From an uncultured Pelagimonas sp. (GTDB lineage Bacteria; Pseudomonadota; Alphaproteobacteria; Rhodobacterales; Rhodobacteraceae), in NCBI GenBank assembly GCA_947497905.1, contig CANMIH010000008.1, positions 124,001 through 188,000 of the forward strand: a stretch of DNA of 64,000 nt, in the 5' to 3' direction. The notes under the pieces are model-generated. The model was not told the origin of the DNA. It saw nothing but the letters and a program-made list of their open reading frames with translations, and made no database searches. How positions within the stretch are numbered: position 1 is the first letter of the stretch; each line of letters starts with the position of its first letter. Below are positions 8,431 to 18,218 of this stretch, in pieces. The position numbers were made by a program, and so were the translations under genes.

Positions 8431-8453
8431 GGGTGGGCGCAGAGTGCCCACCC
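8431..8453 (+). terminator. Intercistronic hairpin after the binding-protein gene
   Basis: An 8-bp perfect stem GGGTGGGC / GCCCACCC with a 7-nt loop, 12 bp after the stop and before the permease gene. There is no T-run. Such hairpins commonly protect binding-protein mRNA or partly stop transcription so that the binding protein is made in excess. Confidence 0.55.
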
Positions 8454-8490
8454 AACCAACGCGTATTCACGACAATCTGAAAGTTGCGGC

Positions 8491-10701
8491 ATGGCAATCG
8501 AGAACCGACGCCTGAACGGTGTCATACTGTTTGGCCTATTGGGCTTTTGCATCTTACCTTGGTTTCACATTCGGTCGGGGTTCTTCCGCGGTCAATGGAT
8601 CGGAGATCTTGCCACGGATGATCGGACATGGCCCGGTGTGATCCAGGTCTTTCTAGGACATTGGCAAATATTGCCGGTGGCGGTTGCTCTCGCCATTGCT
8701 GTCTTTCTGCGTCAGGCGGCCCCTTCGCCAAAGCGCGGCAAATATCTTGCCTGGCTTGGGGCCCTGGGGATCTTGTGGTTGGTGACCCAAGGTCTGACAA
8801 TTGGACTTCGGGGTTGGAGCCTGGGCTTTCTTGAGCTGGCACTCGGAGATCACGGTGGTCAATCAGCCTTTGGCGCCGGTGCAATCTCTGTACTCATTGT
8901 CTTCACCTGCTTTATTGCCTTTGGTTTAGCCGAAGGTGGTGCCCTCAAAGGGGACGCAATGGTGCTGACGGCTATCAGCGCGCTTATCCTGTTGGTCGTC
9001 ACATTCATCTTTTATCCACTGCTCTCCATGTTTGTAGGGTCATTTCAGGACTTTCGCGGCAATTTCTCGTCCGCAGGATTTGTTCGAAACATACAAGATC
9101 CCGCAATTTGGCGACTGGACTGCCTGACCGGTGGACGCTGCGGTATCGCCTGGCAGACCGTTATCTTGGCTCTGAGCACCGCGACAAGTACCACTTTGCT
9201 CGGCTTGGCCTTCGCCCTCGTTCTCACACGAACATCTCTGCCCTTCCGCAAAGCGCTCCGTATTCTGAGTATTTTGCCAATCATCACCCCCCCGTTTGTG
9301 ATTGGCCTTGCTCTGATCTTGATGCTTGGACGCACAGGCTTTGTGACCGAAGCCATTGCCGCAATCACCGGTGTTGAACTTGGCCGCTGGATCTATGGCC
9401 TGCCGGGCATCTGGGTCGCTCAGACGCTTAGCTTTACACCCATTGCATTTCTGGTGCTTGTTGGCGTTGTTGAAGGTATCAGCCCCTCGCTTGAAGAAGC
9501 CAGTCAAACCATGCGCGCCGGACGTTGGCGGACGTTTCGAAAGGTGTCTCTGCCTTTGATGGCGCCCGGTCTGGCAAACGCATTCCTGATCGGTTTCATC
9601 GAGTCCATGGCGGATTTTGGCAACCCACTTGTTCTTGGTGGCAACGGCGGCGTTCTCTCGACTGAAATCTTCTTTGCCGTGGTCGGCGCACAAAGCGATC
9701 CGTCGCGGGCGGCTGTGCTTGCGATCATCTTGCTGTGTTTCACTTTGACAGCTTTCTTTATGCAGCGGGTCTGGTTGGGCAAACGCAACTTTGCCACAGT
9801 CACCGGCAAGGCAGATGGTGGTCGGAACATTCCGATGCCCAAAGCCCTTGCCATTCCGGTCTGCTCGGTTGTCGCAATCTGGAGCTTGTTCACCCTTGCG
9901 GTTTACGGCCTGATCCTGTTCGGAGGCTTTGTTAAAGTCTGGGGTCTGGATCATACGTTGACCCTGTCCCACTACGCGACGGCCTTTTCGGTTTCGTTCT
10001 CTGAGGGTTTTGCCTTCACAGGTGTCGCCTGGGATAGCTTCTGGACAACAATGGGGATCGCCCTGATTGCAGCGCCTCTGACTGCAGCTGTCGGTATTCT
10101 GGCCGCTTGGTTGATTGTTCGTCAGGATTTCCCCGGAAAATCTGCCTTTGAATTTGGCCTGATGATGAGCTTTGCCATCCCGGGAACGGTAATCGGCATC
10201 AGCTATATTCTTGCCTTCAACCTACCACCGGTTCAAATGACCGGCACAGCGCTAATCCTGATTTTCTGCTTTGTCTTCAGAAATATGCCGGTTGGTGTCC
10301 GTGGTGGCATCGCCGCCATGGCGCAGCTTGACAAAAATCTGGACGAAGCCTCGCTTACGCTGGGTGCAAACAGTGGGCGGACGCTGCGCAAAGTGATCTT
10401 GCCCTTGCTGCGGCCGGCGGTCACAGCGGCACTGGTCTATAGCTTTGTGCGGGCGATCACCTCGGTTTCGGCGGTCATCTTCCTCGTCAGCGCCAAGTAC
10501 AACATGGCCACCTCCTATATCGTTGGTCTGGTCGAAAATGGCGAATTTGGCGTGGCCATCGCCTATAGTTCGGTCCTGATTGTTGTCATGGTCTGCGTCA
10601 TCGTTGTTTTCCAACTGCTTGTGGGTGAACGTCGCCTGAGACGAGCAGATGTCAGCACAGCCTCAAAATCCAAAAGAAAAACGCGAAAGGTAGCGGCATG
10701 A
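8491..10701 (+). CDS. ABC transporter permease, two fused permease domains (AfuB-like)
   Basis: A 736-residue inner-membrane protein with about 12 or more hydrophobic segments and two EAA cytoplasmic loops: EEASQTMRAGRWRTFRKVSL in the first half and DEASLTLGANSGRTLRKVIL in the second. Two permease domains in one chain are the normal arrangement for the AfuB/FbpB group. The first 170 or so residues add extra membrane segments before the first permease domain. It overlaps the ATPase gene by 4 bp (ATGA), so the two are translationally coupled. The cargo follows from the binding protein and is probably a sugar phosphate. Confidence 0.88.
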   Translation: MAIENRRLNGVILFGLLGFCILPWFHIRSGFFRGQWIGDLATDDRTWPGVIQVFLGHWQILPVAVALAIAVFLRQAAPSPKRGKYLAWLGALGILWLVTQGLTIGLRGWSLGFLELALGDHGGQSAFGAGAISVLIVFTCFIAFGLAEGGALKGDAMVLTAISALILLVVTFIFYPLLSMFVGSFQDFRGNFSSAGFVRNIQDPAIWRLDCLTGGRCGIAWQTVILALSTATSTTLLGLAFALVLTRTSLPFRKALRILSILPIITPPFVIGLALILMLGRTGFVTEAIAAITGVELGRWIYGLPGIWVAQTLSFTPIAFLVLVGVVEGISPSLEEASQTMRAGRWRTFRKVSLPLMAPGLANAFLIGFIESMADFGNPLVLGGNGGVLSTEIFFAVVGAQSDPSRAAVLAIILLCFTLTAFFMQRVWLGKRNFATVTGKADGGRNIPMPKALAIPVCSVVAIWSLFTLAVYGLILFGGFVKVWGLDHTLTLSHYATAFSVSFSEGFAFTGVAWDSFWTTMGIALIAAPLTAAVGILAAWLIVRQDFPGKSAFEFGLMMSFAIPGTVIGISYILAFNLPPVQMTGTALILIFCFVFRNMPVGVRGGIAAMAQLDKNLDEASLTLGANSGRTLRKVILPLLRPAVTAALVYSFVRAITSVSAVIFLVSAKYNMATSYIVGLVENGEFGVAIAYSSVLIVVMVCVIVVFQLLVGERRLRRADVSTASKSKRKTRKVAA

Positions 10702-11759
10702 CCTCTTCAAAAGTCGGCTCTGTTTCGTTCAAGAACATCCAAAAAACATTTGGCGACTTCACCGCCATCCCCAACCTCAACCTTGATCTCAATCCGGGTG
10801 AGCTTGTCACCCTCCTTGGACCGTCAGGGTGCGGGAAAACCACGACACTGCGCATGCTGGCAGGGTTGGAAACGCCAACCAATGGGCAGATTTTCATTGG
10901 TGACAAAGACGTCACCCGCCTGCCCCCAAATCAGCGTGATGTTGCGATGGTGTTTCAGTCCTATGCCTTGTTTCCGCATATGACAGTCCGCGACAACGTC
11001 AAATATGGGTTGGAATCCGTTGGTCGCGACAATGCCGACCGCCTGGCGCTGGATGGTCTCGATCTGGTCGGGCTTGGAGCGCTTGCAGACCGGTACCCAT
11101 CTGAGCTTTCAGGTGGCCAACAGCAGCGCGTGGCGGTTGCGCGTGCACTGGTGCTTGAACCTGAGGTGCTGCTACTGGATGAACCCTTGTCAAACCTCGA
11201 CGCCCGGTTGCGACGCTCGGTTCGGACGGAAATTCGCCAGCTTCAGCAAGAGCTTGGATTTACTGCGGTCTATGTAACCCATGATCAGGAAGAGGCACTT
11301 GCTGTTTCTGACCGCATTATTGTTATGCGCGGCGGAGAAGTTGAACAGGACGGCTCGCCCAAAGAGCTGTACCGCACGCCAGCAAGCGAGTTTATTGCTG
11401 ACTTTATTGGCGAAGCAAATGTCCTTGATTGTGAAGTAACCTCCTTTGACGCGGGGCAGGCTCATGTCGTGATCGGTGGGGAAACTTACGTACTCGACAC
11501 CAAGCGAAGTGAGATTGGGACCGCTCGGATCGCAGTCCGCGCAAACGCGGTGCGACTGGCGCCACCAGCTGAGAGCCGGATGCAGGCCACTGTCAAATCC
11601 GCCGCATATCTCGGCGACAAGATGGAATACATCTTGCAGCACAATGACACCGAGATTTTTGCAACGTCTTCTAATACCGAGCAAACCTTTGCCTCAGGTG
11701 CAGAGGTCTCCGTCAAGTTTGATACAGTAGGCCTTGCTCTGATCGGAGCCGGCGCATGA
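10698..11759 (+). CDS. ABC transporter ATP-binding protein (AfuC/PotA type)
   Basis: A 353-residue nucleotide-binding subunit. Walker A is GPSGCGKTT, the Q-loop is VFQSYALFPHM, the signature is LSGGQQQR, Walker B is VLLLDEPLSNLD and the switch histidine is in YVTHDQEEAL. The C-terminal 110 residues form the OB-type (TOBE) regulatory domain of the importers that carry spermidine, sugars or iron. It overlaps the permease gene before it and the phosphatase gene after it by 4 bp each. It energises uptake of the ligand held by the AfuA-like protein. Confidence 0.92.
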   Translation: MTSSKVGSVSFKNIQKTFGDFTAIPNLNLDLNPGELVTLLGPSGCGKTTTLRMLAGLETPTNGQIFIGDKDVTRLPPNQRDVAMVFQSYALFPHMTVRDNVKYGLESVGRDNADRLALDGLDLVGLGALADRYPSELSGGQQQRVAVARALVLEPEVLLLDEPLSNLDARLRRSVRTEIRQLQQELGFTAVYVTHDQEEALAVSDRIIVMRGGEVEQDGSPKELYRTPASEFIADFIGEANVLDCEVTSFDAGQAHVVIGGETYVLDTKRSEIGTARIAVRANAVRLAPPAESRMQATVKSAAYLGDKMEYILQHNDTEIFATSSNTEQTFASGAEVSVKFDTVGLALIGAGA

Positions 11760-12556
11760 CAACGGTTTCATCGTCGACAGAAACGCTTACCGAAAGATAC
11801 CATCTTGCACAGGACATCGCCCGTGCAGCTGGGCTTTTGGCCCAGAACTATTTCGACAATCGTGATAAACTTATCATCGAGGAAAAACGTCACCCTCAGG
11901 ATTTGGTCTCTGAGGCGGATAAAGCTGTAGAGCAGAAAATTCGCCAAATGATTGCAGCGGATTTTCCAAACGACGGCCAAATTGGCGAAGAATTCGGCCA
12001 GACCATAGGGAACACGGGCTATTCTTGGGTGATCGATCCCATTGATGGCACCGCGCCATTTCTCAATGGGATGCCCGGTTGGTGCGTTTCAATCGCCGTC
12101 ATGCAAGGACACGAAATTGTAGCCGGGGTTATCTTTGCCCCGGTTCTGGACGAAATGATCGTCGCGATGCGAGACTGTGGGACCTTCCTCAATGGGTCTC
12201 CGGTGCGCGTTTCCGATCAGACCCTGCAGTCAGGTTTGTTGGGTGTAGGCGCCAACGATCGGATTTCACCCGAAGTAACCGCGGAAATGTTTCAGACATT
12301 GATGGCCGCTGGCACAAGTTGGGTGCGCTATGGGTCCGGAGCTTTGATGCTCGCTTGGGTCGCGGCAGGTCGATTGGTGGGATACGTCGAGCCGCTGATG
12401 TCTATCTGGGATTGCGCAGCCGCATACTGTTTGATCAAAGAGGCAGGTGGCACGACCCGTGCTCTCCCGCCAGAGCATGAAATTATGGCGCCATTTCCTG
12501 TGCTAGGGTCCAATGCGTTGATCTTTGACGAAGTTAACGTGGTTCTCCCGGACTAA
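11756..12556 (+). CDS. Inositol monophosphatase-family phosphatase
   Basis: A 266-residue member of the lithium-sensitive phosphatase superfamily (IMPase, HisN, CysQ). Metal and catalytic motifs are complete: GEEFG with Glu78, DPIDGT at residues 94-99, and a C-terminal WDCAAAY whose Asp supplies the last metal ligand. The family hydrolyses inositol phosphates, histidinol phosphate, PAP and some sugar phosphates; sequence alone does not separate these. The ATGA overlap with the ATPase gene makes it part of the transporter operon. It could dephosphorylate the imported sugar phosphate or cyclitol phosphate in the cytoplasm (inference). Confidence 0.85.
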   Translation: MTTVSSSTETLTERYHLAQDIARAAGLLAQNYFDNRDKLIIEEKRHPQDLVSEADKAVEQKIRQMIAADFPNDGQIGEEFGQTIGNTGYSWVIDPIDGTAPFLNGMPGWCVSIAVMQGHEIVAGVIFAPVLDEMIVAMRDCGTFLNGSPVRVSDQTLQSGLLGVGANDRISPEVTAEMFQTLMAAGTSWVRYGSGALMLAWVAAGRLVGYVEPLMSIWDCAAAYCLIKEAGGTTRALPPEHEIMAPFPVLGSNALIFDEVNVVLPD

Positions 12557-12564
12557 CTCGCAAC

Positions 12565-12598
12565 CAGCCCGGCCCAGAACCTGACCTGAGCCGGGCTG
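12565..12598 (+). terminator. Terminator-like hairpin after the phosphatase gene
   Basis: A 9-bp stem CAGCCCGGC / GCCGGGCTG with a 16-nt loop, 9 bp after the stop of the last operon gene. There is no T-run, but its position supports it as the operon end. Confidence 0.55.
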
Positions 12599-13339
12599 TC
12601 CCGCCTCGGCCTATGCGGGACTTGAGGCAGGGCCCATCACCATGATACCCGCAGTTCTAAAAGTAGGATTCTTGCTCAACCTGCAAGATCCACGTCAACG
12701 CTTGCCCTCCCGAAGCCATTCAGCTTGACACCCAAACCGTGCGTGGGGCGGACAAGTGGTTCGTCAATTTTAAGAGGTGCTTTCCAAATTTTGCCGAAAC
12801 TTACGGATGTGGCATCTGCATAGCCGTTTTCCCCTAGTCCAATATAGGGCCGGGCCCGATTTTGTCCGACAAATTACTTCGAAAACGAAGTGCGTAAGCC
12901 TTGGAAATACCGAACATTCAGTTGAGTACACCCCCTGCGGTTTTCCTATCGCGGCCAAGGCCGCAAAGGCAGCGTATTGGAATTTTTTCTGCACAGACGC
13001 CGGCCCCACGCCAAAATTTCCAGCAGTCCAATCCACCCGCTCGCTGCACCCGGAAATCTCAACCTAGACTTCTCCGACGTTGGGAACTGGTGCGACGTTG
13101 AAGCAAAAGCAGAGATTTTCCACCTAGGGATCCGAACAAACTGTCTCAAGACAGAGGCTTGATTAGTTCCAACTGCGCTCGCTAAACTTCGAACATCAGT
13201 TCAAATTCTGAGGCACGAACCCAGACACAAGAGTGACACCATTGCCCTCTGTTTGGGGGGGAAGGATCAGACCAGCGCATTTGTGCAAATCGCTTGCTTC
13301 AACAGCCTCCATAATAAGCCTAAGTTGCGAAGTAACAGT
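12599..13339. other. Gene-poor stretch, no supported gene
   Basis: About 740 bp without a convincing reading frame. Short open frames on both strands (12777-13067 plus, 12770-13036 minus) lie over each other, have no ribosome-binding site and resemble no family I know. It may contain decayed sequence. I see no RNA gene, insertion sequence or repeat in it. Confidence 0.5.
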
Positions 13340-13837
13340 ATGCATTGCGCCAATTTTTCGGTTCCCAACCTGACCTCAGGCCTACGGTGTTTGTATTTTC
13401 ACTGGGGGGCTGCTCAGCAAAAAAGCAATCTGCCAAAACTGATGAACATTGATCTTAGTTTGGTCCAACGGGAGCTCGATCGTCTCGTGGTTACCGAAGT
13501 TCTAAGAGACATACTTGGGCGCATTGAAGATTTTCGGTTTCTATTTGTTGCGACCGCCAAGGGGAAAAAAATCAGAGAACCCCTATGCGGTCACCGGCTT
13601 AGCGAGCTCCCTGGCAAAGGTCCAGATTCACAGATGTGGGCCGCCTACAAAGCGATCTGTGAGCGGAACACACCGCTTCGAGTCAGCTTGCCCTACGTGG
13701 GCGATATTCCTGGCATTAAGAAAACCGAAGAGCTGTTTTTGCCCCTTTCCAGCGATGGGGAAAGTTTAGACTTAATTATCAATGGAGTAATTCTGAAAGG
13801 CTCCGGCACCACATCTAGATCGGGTGGCACTAATTAA
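13340..13837 (+). CDS. PAS_5-type PAS-domain protein
   Basis: About 166 residues resembling the stand-alone PAS_5 (PF07310) proteins common in alphaproteobacteria. Features are the early W....LP..IDLSLVQ region, the core DFRFLFVATAKGKKIREPLCG, and the late strand pair KKTEELFLPLSSDGESLDLI. These small proteins are usually about 160-180 residues and may sense small ligands; function is unknown. The start is uncertain. The ATG at 13340 gives the usual family length, the ATG at 13442 would remove the conserved N-terminal part, and neither has a strong ribosome-binding site. It stands alone before the chemoreceptor gene, possibly co-functional with it (weak inference). Confidence 0.6.
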   Translation: MHCANFSVPNLTSGLRCLYFHWGAAQQKSNLPKLMNIDLSLVQRELDRLVVTEVLRDILGRIEDFRFLFVATAKGKKIREPLCGHRLSELPGKGPDSQMWAAYKAICERNTPLRVSLPYVGDIPGIKKTEELFLPLSSDGESLDLIINGVILKGSGTTSRSGGTN

Positions 13838-14065
13838 ACATCAAAATTACACCTTCATAACCGCCCAGATCGCACCAATCAGTAAATGGACCAGTTGATG
13901 CCCCTGTCGGATTGAGGTGATGTTTGGTCGGATACTATTGTTCTACAGTTTCTCTTCTTTCTGATGTGAAACGCAAATTTGAGACCCAATTCGCTTTTTT
14001 TTTACCGTCCCTGACTAAGAACGGTTTGGTTGCAACTCCAATATGTCGTTTTGTAGGAGCGTTTG

Positions 14066-16162
14066 GTGTCACTTCGAGCACAAATCATTCTTGTCGTTTC
14101 CATCCCATTCTTTGCGTTGTTGGGATTTGGCTCTCTCAAAATTTCCGAAGGATGGAATAAGCTTGAAAGATCTGAGTTTGCCCAGCACGAAACACAAGCC
14201 TCTCTTTCTATCATCAATCTTGTTCACCACCTGCAGGTGGAACGTGGGCAGTCTGCCGGGTTCATCAGTTCTGGCGGTCTTGCATTTACCAATGAGATTC
14301 AAGCAACACGCGCCGAAGTAGACAAAGCCCGCAATCTTGTCCCTCAGGACAGCATAGGCACCTTGTCCTATCTGAAAGAGCTGGACGCCGTTCGCACTCA
14401 GGTCGATGCCCAGTCACTAACTGTTGCGCAAATGGCAAAATTTTACACCGGAGCTATTGGGGCTATGCTCACTGGTGTCGGGTCGCATCTCATCGAACAG
14501 AATGACGCAACCCTTGCGCAAATTGGTGGGGGCCTCGTCTCGTTGAGTTACGCCAAAGAAGCAGCCGGGCTTCAGCGTGCGGCCGGCGCCGGTGGTTTTG
14601 GCTCAGGTCAATTCTCCTTGGGTGCCTACAAGATGTTTGCAGAAAACGGGGCGAGTGAGACCCAGCTTCTTCAGACCGCAAATCTTGCGTTGCAAAGCGT
14701 GTTTCCCAATCTCGATCTGCAAGGTTCTCAAGCATACCAAGACCTCTCGCGGATCCGGGCGGAAGTACTTGCCGCTGGCCCGCTTGGTGAACTTCCTGCG
14801 CTGACCGGCCCTGAATGGTTCGCGCTTTCGACAGCCTGGATTTCCGAACTGCACAATGTCGGGACGGAGGTCGCCAGTCATCTAGACGCATATGCAGCGA
14901 AAGAAGCTGCGGCCTCGAAACAATCCATGGGGATAACAGTTATCGCCGTGTTCGCCTCATTGATCGCAAGCATTTTATTGGGGATTAAAACGGCCAATCA
15001 TCTGAGCACTCAGTTTCAGGCGATCCAAAACGGGCTGGAGAAACTGTCTCGCAAAGAGTTCGATTTCAAACCCACCAATTTGCAGGCGCAAAACGAAATA
15101 GGACATTTGAACCGGGCGATGGAAGCAACCCGTGTTGCACTTCGGGCTGCAGAACAGAAGCTTGTTGAGATCGAGGAAAATCGCATCGCGGATCGCGGGG
15201 CTGTGGTTGGCCAGCTTGAAGCCAACCTGGAAAAACTGGCGCGGAAAGATTTGGACTGTGAGATCAAAGACGTCTTTCCGGAAGAGTATGAAAGCTTGCG
15301 AACCAGTTTCAACATCTCGGTTCGCAATCTGAAGGAAACCATTGAGGATCTGGCCGGTTCGACACAGACAATACGCAACAGCGTGTCAGAAATCAGCCAC
15401 TCTTCGGACGAAATGGCGCGCAGAACCGAAAGCCAGGCAGCAACCCTTGAGCAGGCAGCAGCAGCCATGGAGCAGATCACCAGCTCGGTAAGATCTTCTG
15501 CTGAAAGCGCAGCCAGCGTTGACCAATTTGCCAGCCAGGCAAAATCGGAAGCGACAAGTAGCGAGACCGTGGTCAAAAACGCAGTACGTGCGATGGGAGC
15601 GATTCAGGAATCCTCGGAAAAAATTGCCAAAATTACCGGCGTCATTGATGACATTGCGTTTCAAACCAACCTCCTTGCTCTGAATGCAGGCGTTGAAGCC
15701 GCGCGCGCTGGTAGTGCAGGGAAAGGATTTGCTGTTGTGGCATCAGAGGTCCTTGGATTGGCGCAACGTTCCGCGGAAGCAGCGACTCAAATCAAAACTC
15801 TCATCGCCAACAGTTCGGACGAAGTAGAGCGCGGAACAAACCTTGTGTCCGATGCGGGGAACGCGTTGAGTTCTATCATTGGGCAGGTGACAGAAATTTC
15901 TGCGGCTGTCAGTGGCATCGCAGCTAAGGCAGCGGACCAGGCCTCTGGGCTGTCAGAACTCAATTCTGGCATTCTGCAGCTGGATGCGGTGACCCAGCAA
16001 AATGCAGCGATGGCAGAGGAAACCACCGCTGCAAGCCATGTTTTGGACGCAGAAGCGGGAAAACTGAATGGATTGATGCAAGAGTTTAGGACGGATCAGG
16101 GCATTGATACTGATCCTGATGTCAGCCTTGGACCGTCAAATCCGGTACAGATGGCAAGCTGA
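14066..16162 (+). CDS. Methyl-accepting chemotaxis protein with NIT sensor domain
   Basis: About 698 residues. A first membrane segment lies at residues 5-22. A periplasmic nitrate/nitrite-sensing-type (NIT) domain follows to about residue 285, recognised by [20 protein letters not shown]. The second membrane segment is near 290-308, then a HAMP domain with a second HAMP-like stretch before the signalling domain. The highly conserved hairpin tip [20 protein letters not shown] is present, as are methylation-type helices ([18 protein letters not shown]). The start is the GTG at 14066, about 7 bases after AGGAG; a TTG one codon earlier is possible. The ligand is unproven: NIT-domain proteins respond to nitrate, but few have been tested. 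No che genes are nearby. Confidence 0.9.
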   Translation: MSLRAQIILVVSIPFFALLGFGSLKISEGWNKLERSEFAQHETQASLSIINLVHHLQVERGQSAGFISSGGLAFTNEIQATRAEVDKARNLVPQDSIGTLSYLKELDAVRTQVDAQSLTVAQMAKFYTGAIGAMLTGVGSHLIEQNDATLAQIGGGLVSLSYAKEAAGLQRAAGAGGFGSGQFSLGAYKMFAENGASETQLLQTANLALQSVFPNLDLQGSQAYQDLSRIRAEVLAAGPLGELPALTGPEWFALSTAWISELHNVGTEVASHLDAYAAKEAAASKQSMGITVIAVFASLIASILLGIKTANHLSTQFQAIQNGLEKLSRKEFDFKPTNLQAQNEIGHLNRAMEATRVALRAAEQKLVEIEENRIADRGAVVGQLEANLEKLARKDLDCEIKDVFPEEYESLRTSFNISVRNLKETIEDLAGSTQTIRNSVSEISHSSDEMARRTESQAATLEQAAAAMEQITSSVRSSAESAASVDQFASQAKSEATSSETVVKNAVRAMGAIQESSEKIAKITGVIDDIAFQTNLLALNAGVEAARAGSAGKGFAVVASEVLGLAQRSAEAATQIKTLIANSSDEVERGTNLVSDAGNALSSIIGQVTEISAAVSGIAAKAADQASGLSELNSGILQLDAVTQQNAAMAEETTAASHVLDAEAGKLNGLMQEFRTDQGIDTDPDVSLGPSNPVQMAS

Positions 16163-16429
16163 ACATATCAAGGCCTAGCTGATTTGGCGCAGGTCGATGG
16201 AAGCGCGGCGTTAGGTTAGGTTGGGATGGAACTCTTCGGTTACATAAACTGCATTTAAAATCCGGGACGATATCAATCAGCACTCGGCTGGAAAATCCTC
16301 CTTGCCTGAAGGGACAGTGGCATAAACGGGCTCTCAGGGTGGTGCGGACCTGTGACAGATCCAAGTTGCGGCTTTGCTGCACAAAATGGGGCGTGAGCGC
16401 AGACCCGCTTTCCCTGGACAAACTTACCC

Positions 16430-17117
16430 TTCTGGCACAATGACGGGTATTACAAGAGCGGTGTAGCGGTTGAGAACGGCGACACGGACCTGGATTTTCG
16501 CGACCTGCGGAACAAAGGCTTTTGCCACCAGGGATCGCCCCATGAGTTTGATACAGTTCATCTTGCTCTCGACATGGCTCCGGTAGTGGTATCCGCTCCA
16601 TCGTTGCCACAGGGGTCGGCCTAGGTATCGCGCAGCATTTACTGCCTCGTTGCGGGCGATGTCCCCGGCTTGATGGCTCCCAAGGCTTGGCGTTTTGCGC
16701 AGCGGGATGACGGCATATGCATCACGGACAGCAATCGCGTCCTGGTATTTGCACCTGTCATAGGCCCCGTCGGCAAGCACAGATCAGAAGGAATTTGAGC
16801 GAGCAACTCCGCTAGCACTGGCGCATCCGTAGCCCAGCAGGCAATTTCTGCAAGAAATCTACGGAGAGGGCCAACATTGCTGATGGTGACCTTAAGTGCC
16901 CGGACCTCCAGTGTTTCCTCAATGATCCCTATATGTATTTTGCGCCGCAAGCCATAGTCGCGCCATTGGTCCGAGCGACAATGGCGGCCGGCGTTTGGGG
17001 CAGGCACCCTGACCAATACCGGGTCGAACCAATCGAAAGTGGACCGCGTTGCTTCAACGCTGTGTTATACGAAGGCCAGATCCTGGTCTTGAACTTCGTA
17101 AGGGCCCAATTGCTCAT
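16430..17117 (-). pseudogene. Decayed IS5-family transposase relic
   Basis: Three overlapping minus-strand frames together spell a broken IS5-family transposase. The N-terminal fragment is at 17117-17030 (WPSYNTALKQRG), a middle fragment with RRKIHIGIIEETLEVRALKV lies around 16950, and the C-terminal fragment at 16780-16430 has LADGAYD, AVIPLRKTPS and WQRWSGYHYRSHVESKMNC. At least two frameshifts and a large internal deletion between the N-terminal and catalytic parts rule out activity. No intact terminal inverted repeats were recognised. Confidence 0.8.
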
Positions 17118-17231
17118 GCCATCTGATTATCACATTGAAATTACATAGTGATTCCCCTAAGCGCTTTGCGCGACAAAGCCGCTGACTGGCCAAACACTTC
17201 TATTCGGCTATTTGACTGGTGGCGGCTTAAG

Positions 17232-18218
17232 TCAATCAGAGGCGTCTTTCCCAGAGATCGATTGTGACAGGACACACATCAGCTCAAATACCAGCGAGAT
17301 GCCCAACCAGGCCGTCCCACCAGACGCGTCGAAGGGGGGCGCGACTTCGACAAGATCGGCACCTATGAGATTGACCCCGGCAAGTTCGCGGATCACCTGT
17401 TGGGCTTGAAAGCTGTTGGGGCCGCCAATCTCAGGCGTACCAGTGCCCGGCGCAAAGGTCGGATCGACATAATCGATATCATAGGTACAGTAAGTGGCCT
17501 GGTTCCCAACGATTTGGCGCACTTCTGCCATAACATCTGAAATGCCGCGATCAAAAAGCTCTTCGACACGGATAATTCGGATTCCCTGCTCCAGACCCCA
17601 CTCAATGTCTTCAGTATTGTAGGCCGTACCCCGAATGCCCACTTGCACAAAGCGCTTGGGATCAACTAACCCTTCCTCGATGGCGCGCCGAAACGGGGTC
17701 CCGTGGGTGAATTTATGGCCGCCGAAATAATCGTCGAACAGATCGGAGTGGCTGTCGAACTGTATCAGGCCAACCGGTCCATCACTGGCCAAGGCACGCA
17801 GCACAGGCAGAGTGATCAGGTGGTCGCCGCCAACCGTCATCGGTGTGATGTCATTGGTTTTGAGATCACTATAAAAACTGGTGATCCGCGCCAGTGAATC
17901 CTGAATATCGACAGGATTGGGCGGCACGTCCCCCAGGTCAGCACAATTGACAGAGGTGAACGGATTGATACCGGTGACAGGATTCATAGCTCGGATCATA
18001 GTGGAGTAATCACGTAACTGGCGTGGCCCATGCCGCGCTCCGGGCCGATTTGTGGTGCCGCCATCCCAAGGTACGCCGACCAGACCCATTTGGACCTCAC
18101 CAAACCGCGGATGATCACGCGCCAACTCCGGTAACCGCATGAAGGTTGGCACACCTGCAAATCGGGCCAGCTCCATTGCGGAAACCGGTTGAAAGAAGTC
18201 GTCGCCAGCACCGCTCAT
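17232..18218 (-). CDS. Ureohydrolase (agmatinase/arginase family), paralogue B
   Basis: A 328-residue dinuclear-metal hydrolase of the arginase/agmatinase superfamily, which releases urea from guanidino compounds. Metal-ligand motifs are intact: GGDHLIT, FDSHSDLFD (D-x-H-x-D) and YDIDYVDPTFAPGTGTPEIG (D-x-D-x2-DP). It has the N-terminal extension common to bacterial agmatinase-like enzymes (PTFMRLPE, GVPWDGGTTNRPGARHGP). It overlaps its paralogue by 4 bp. The substrate may be agmatine, guanidinobutyrate, guanidinopropionate, guanidine or another compound; sequence does not decide. The genes around it encode two further guanidino/ureido hydrolases and an importer. It is the last gene of the operon. 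Confidence 0.88.
   Translation of the reverse strand: MSGAGDDFFQPVSAMELARFAGVPTFMRLPELARDHPRFGEVQMGLVGVPWDGGTTNRPGARHGPRQLRDYSTMIRAMNPVTGINPFTSVNCADLGDVPPNPVDIQDSLARITSFYSDLKTNDITPMTVGGDHLITLPVLRALASDGPVGLIQFDSHSDLFDDYFGGHKFTHGTPFRRAIEEGLVDPKRFVQVGIRGTAYNTEDIEWGLEQGIRIIRVEELFDRGISDVMAEVRQIVGNQATYCTYDIDYVDPTFAPGTGTPEIGGPNSFQAQQVIRELAGVNLIGADLVEVAPPFDASGGTAWLGISLVFELMCVLSQSISGKDASD

Noticed and set aside
7402-12556. Annotation of this ABC operon as ferric iron uptake
   Set aside because: The tandem tyrosines of ferric-binding proteins are missing, and the AfuA-like His-Asp and Glu are present at the right spacing. The LacI regulator and phosphatase also do not fit iron uptake.
12770-13067. Overlapping small frames on both strands
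   Set aside because: No ribosome-binding site, no family resemblance, and the two strands cover the same bases.
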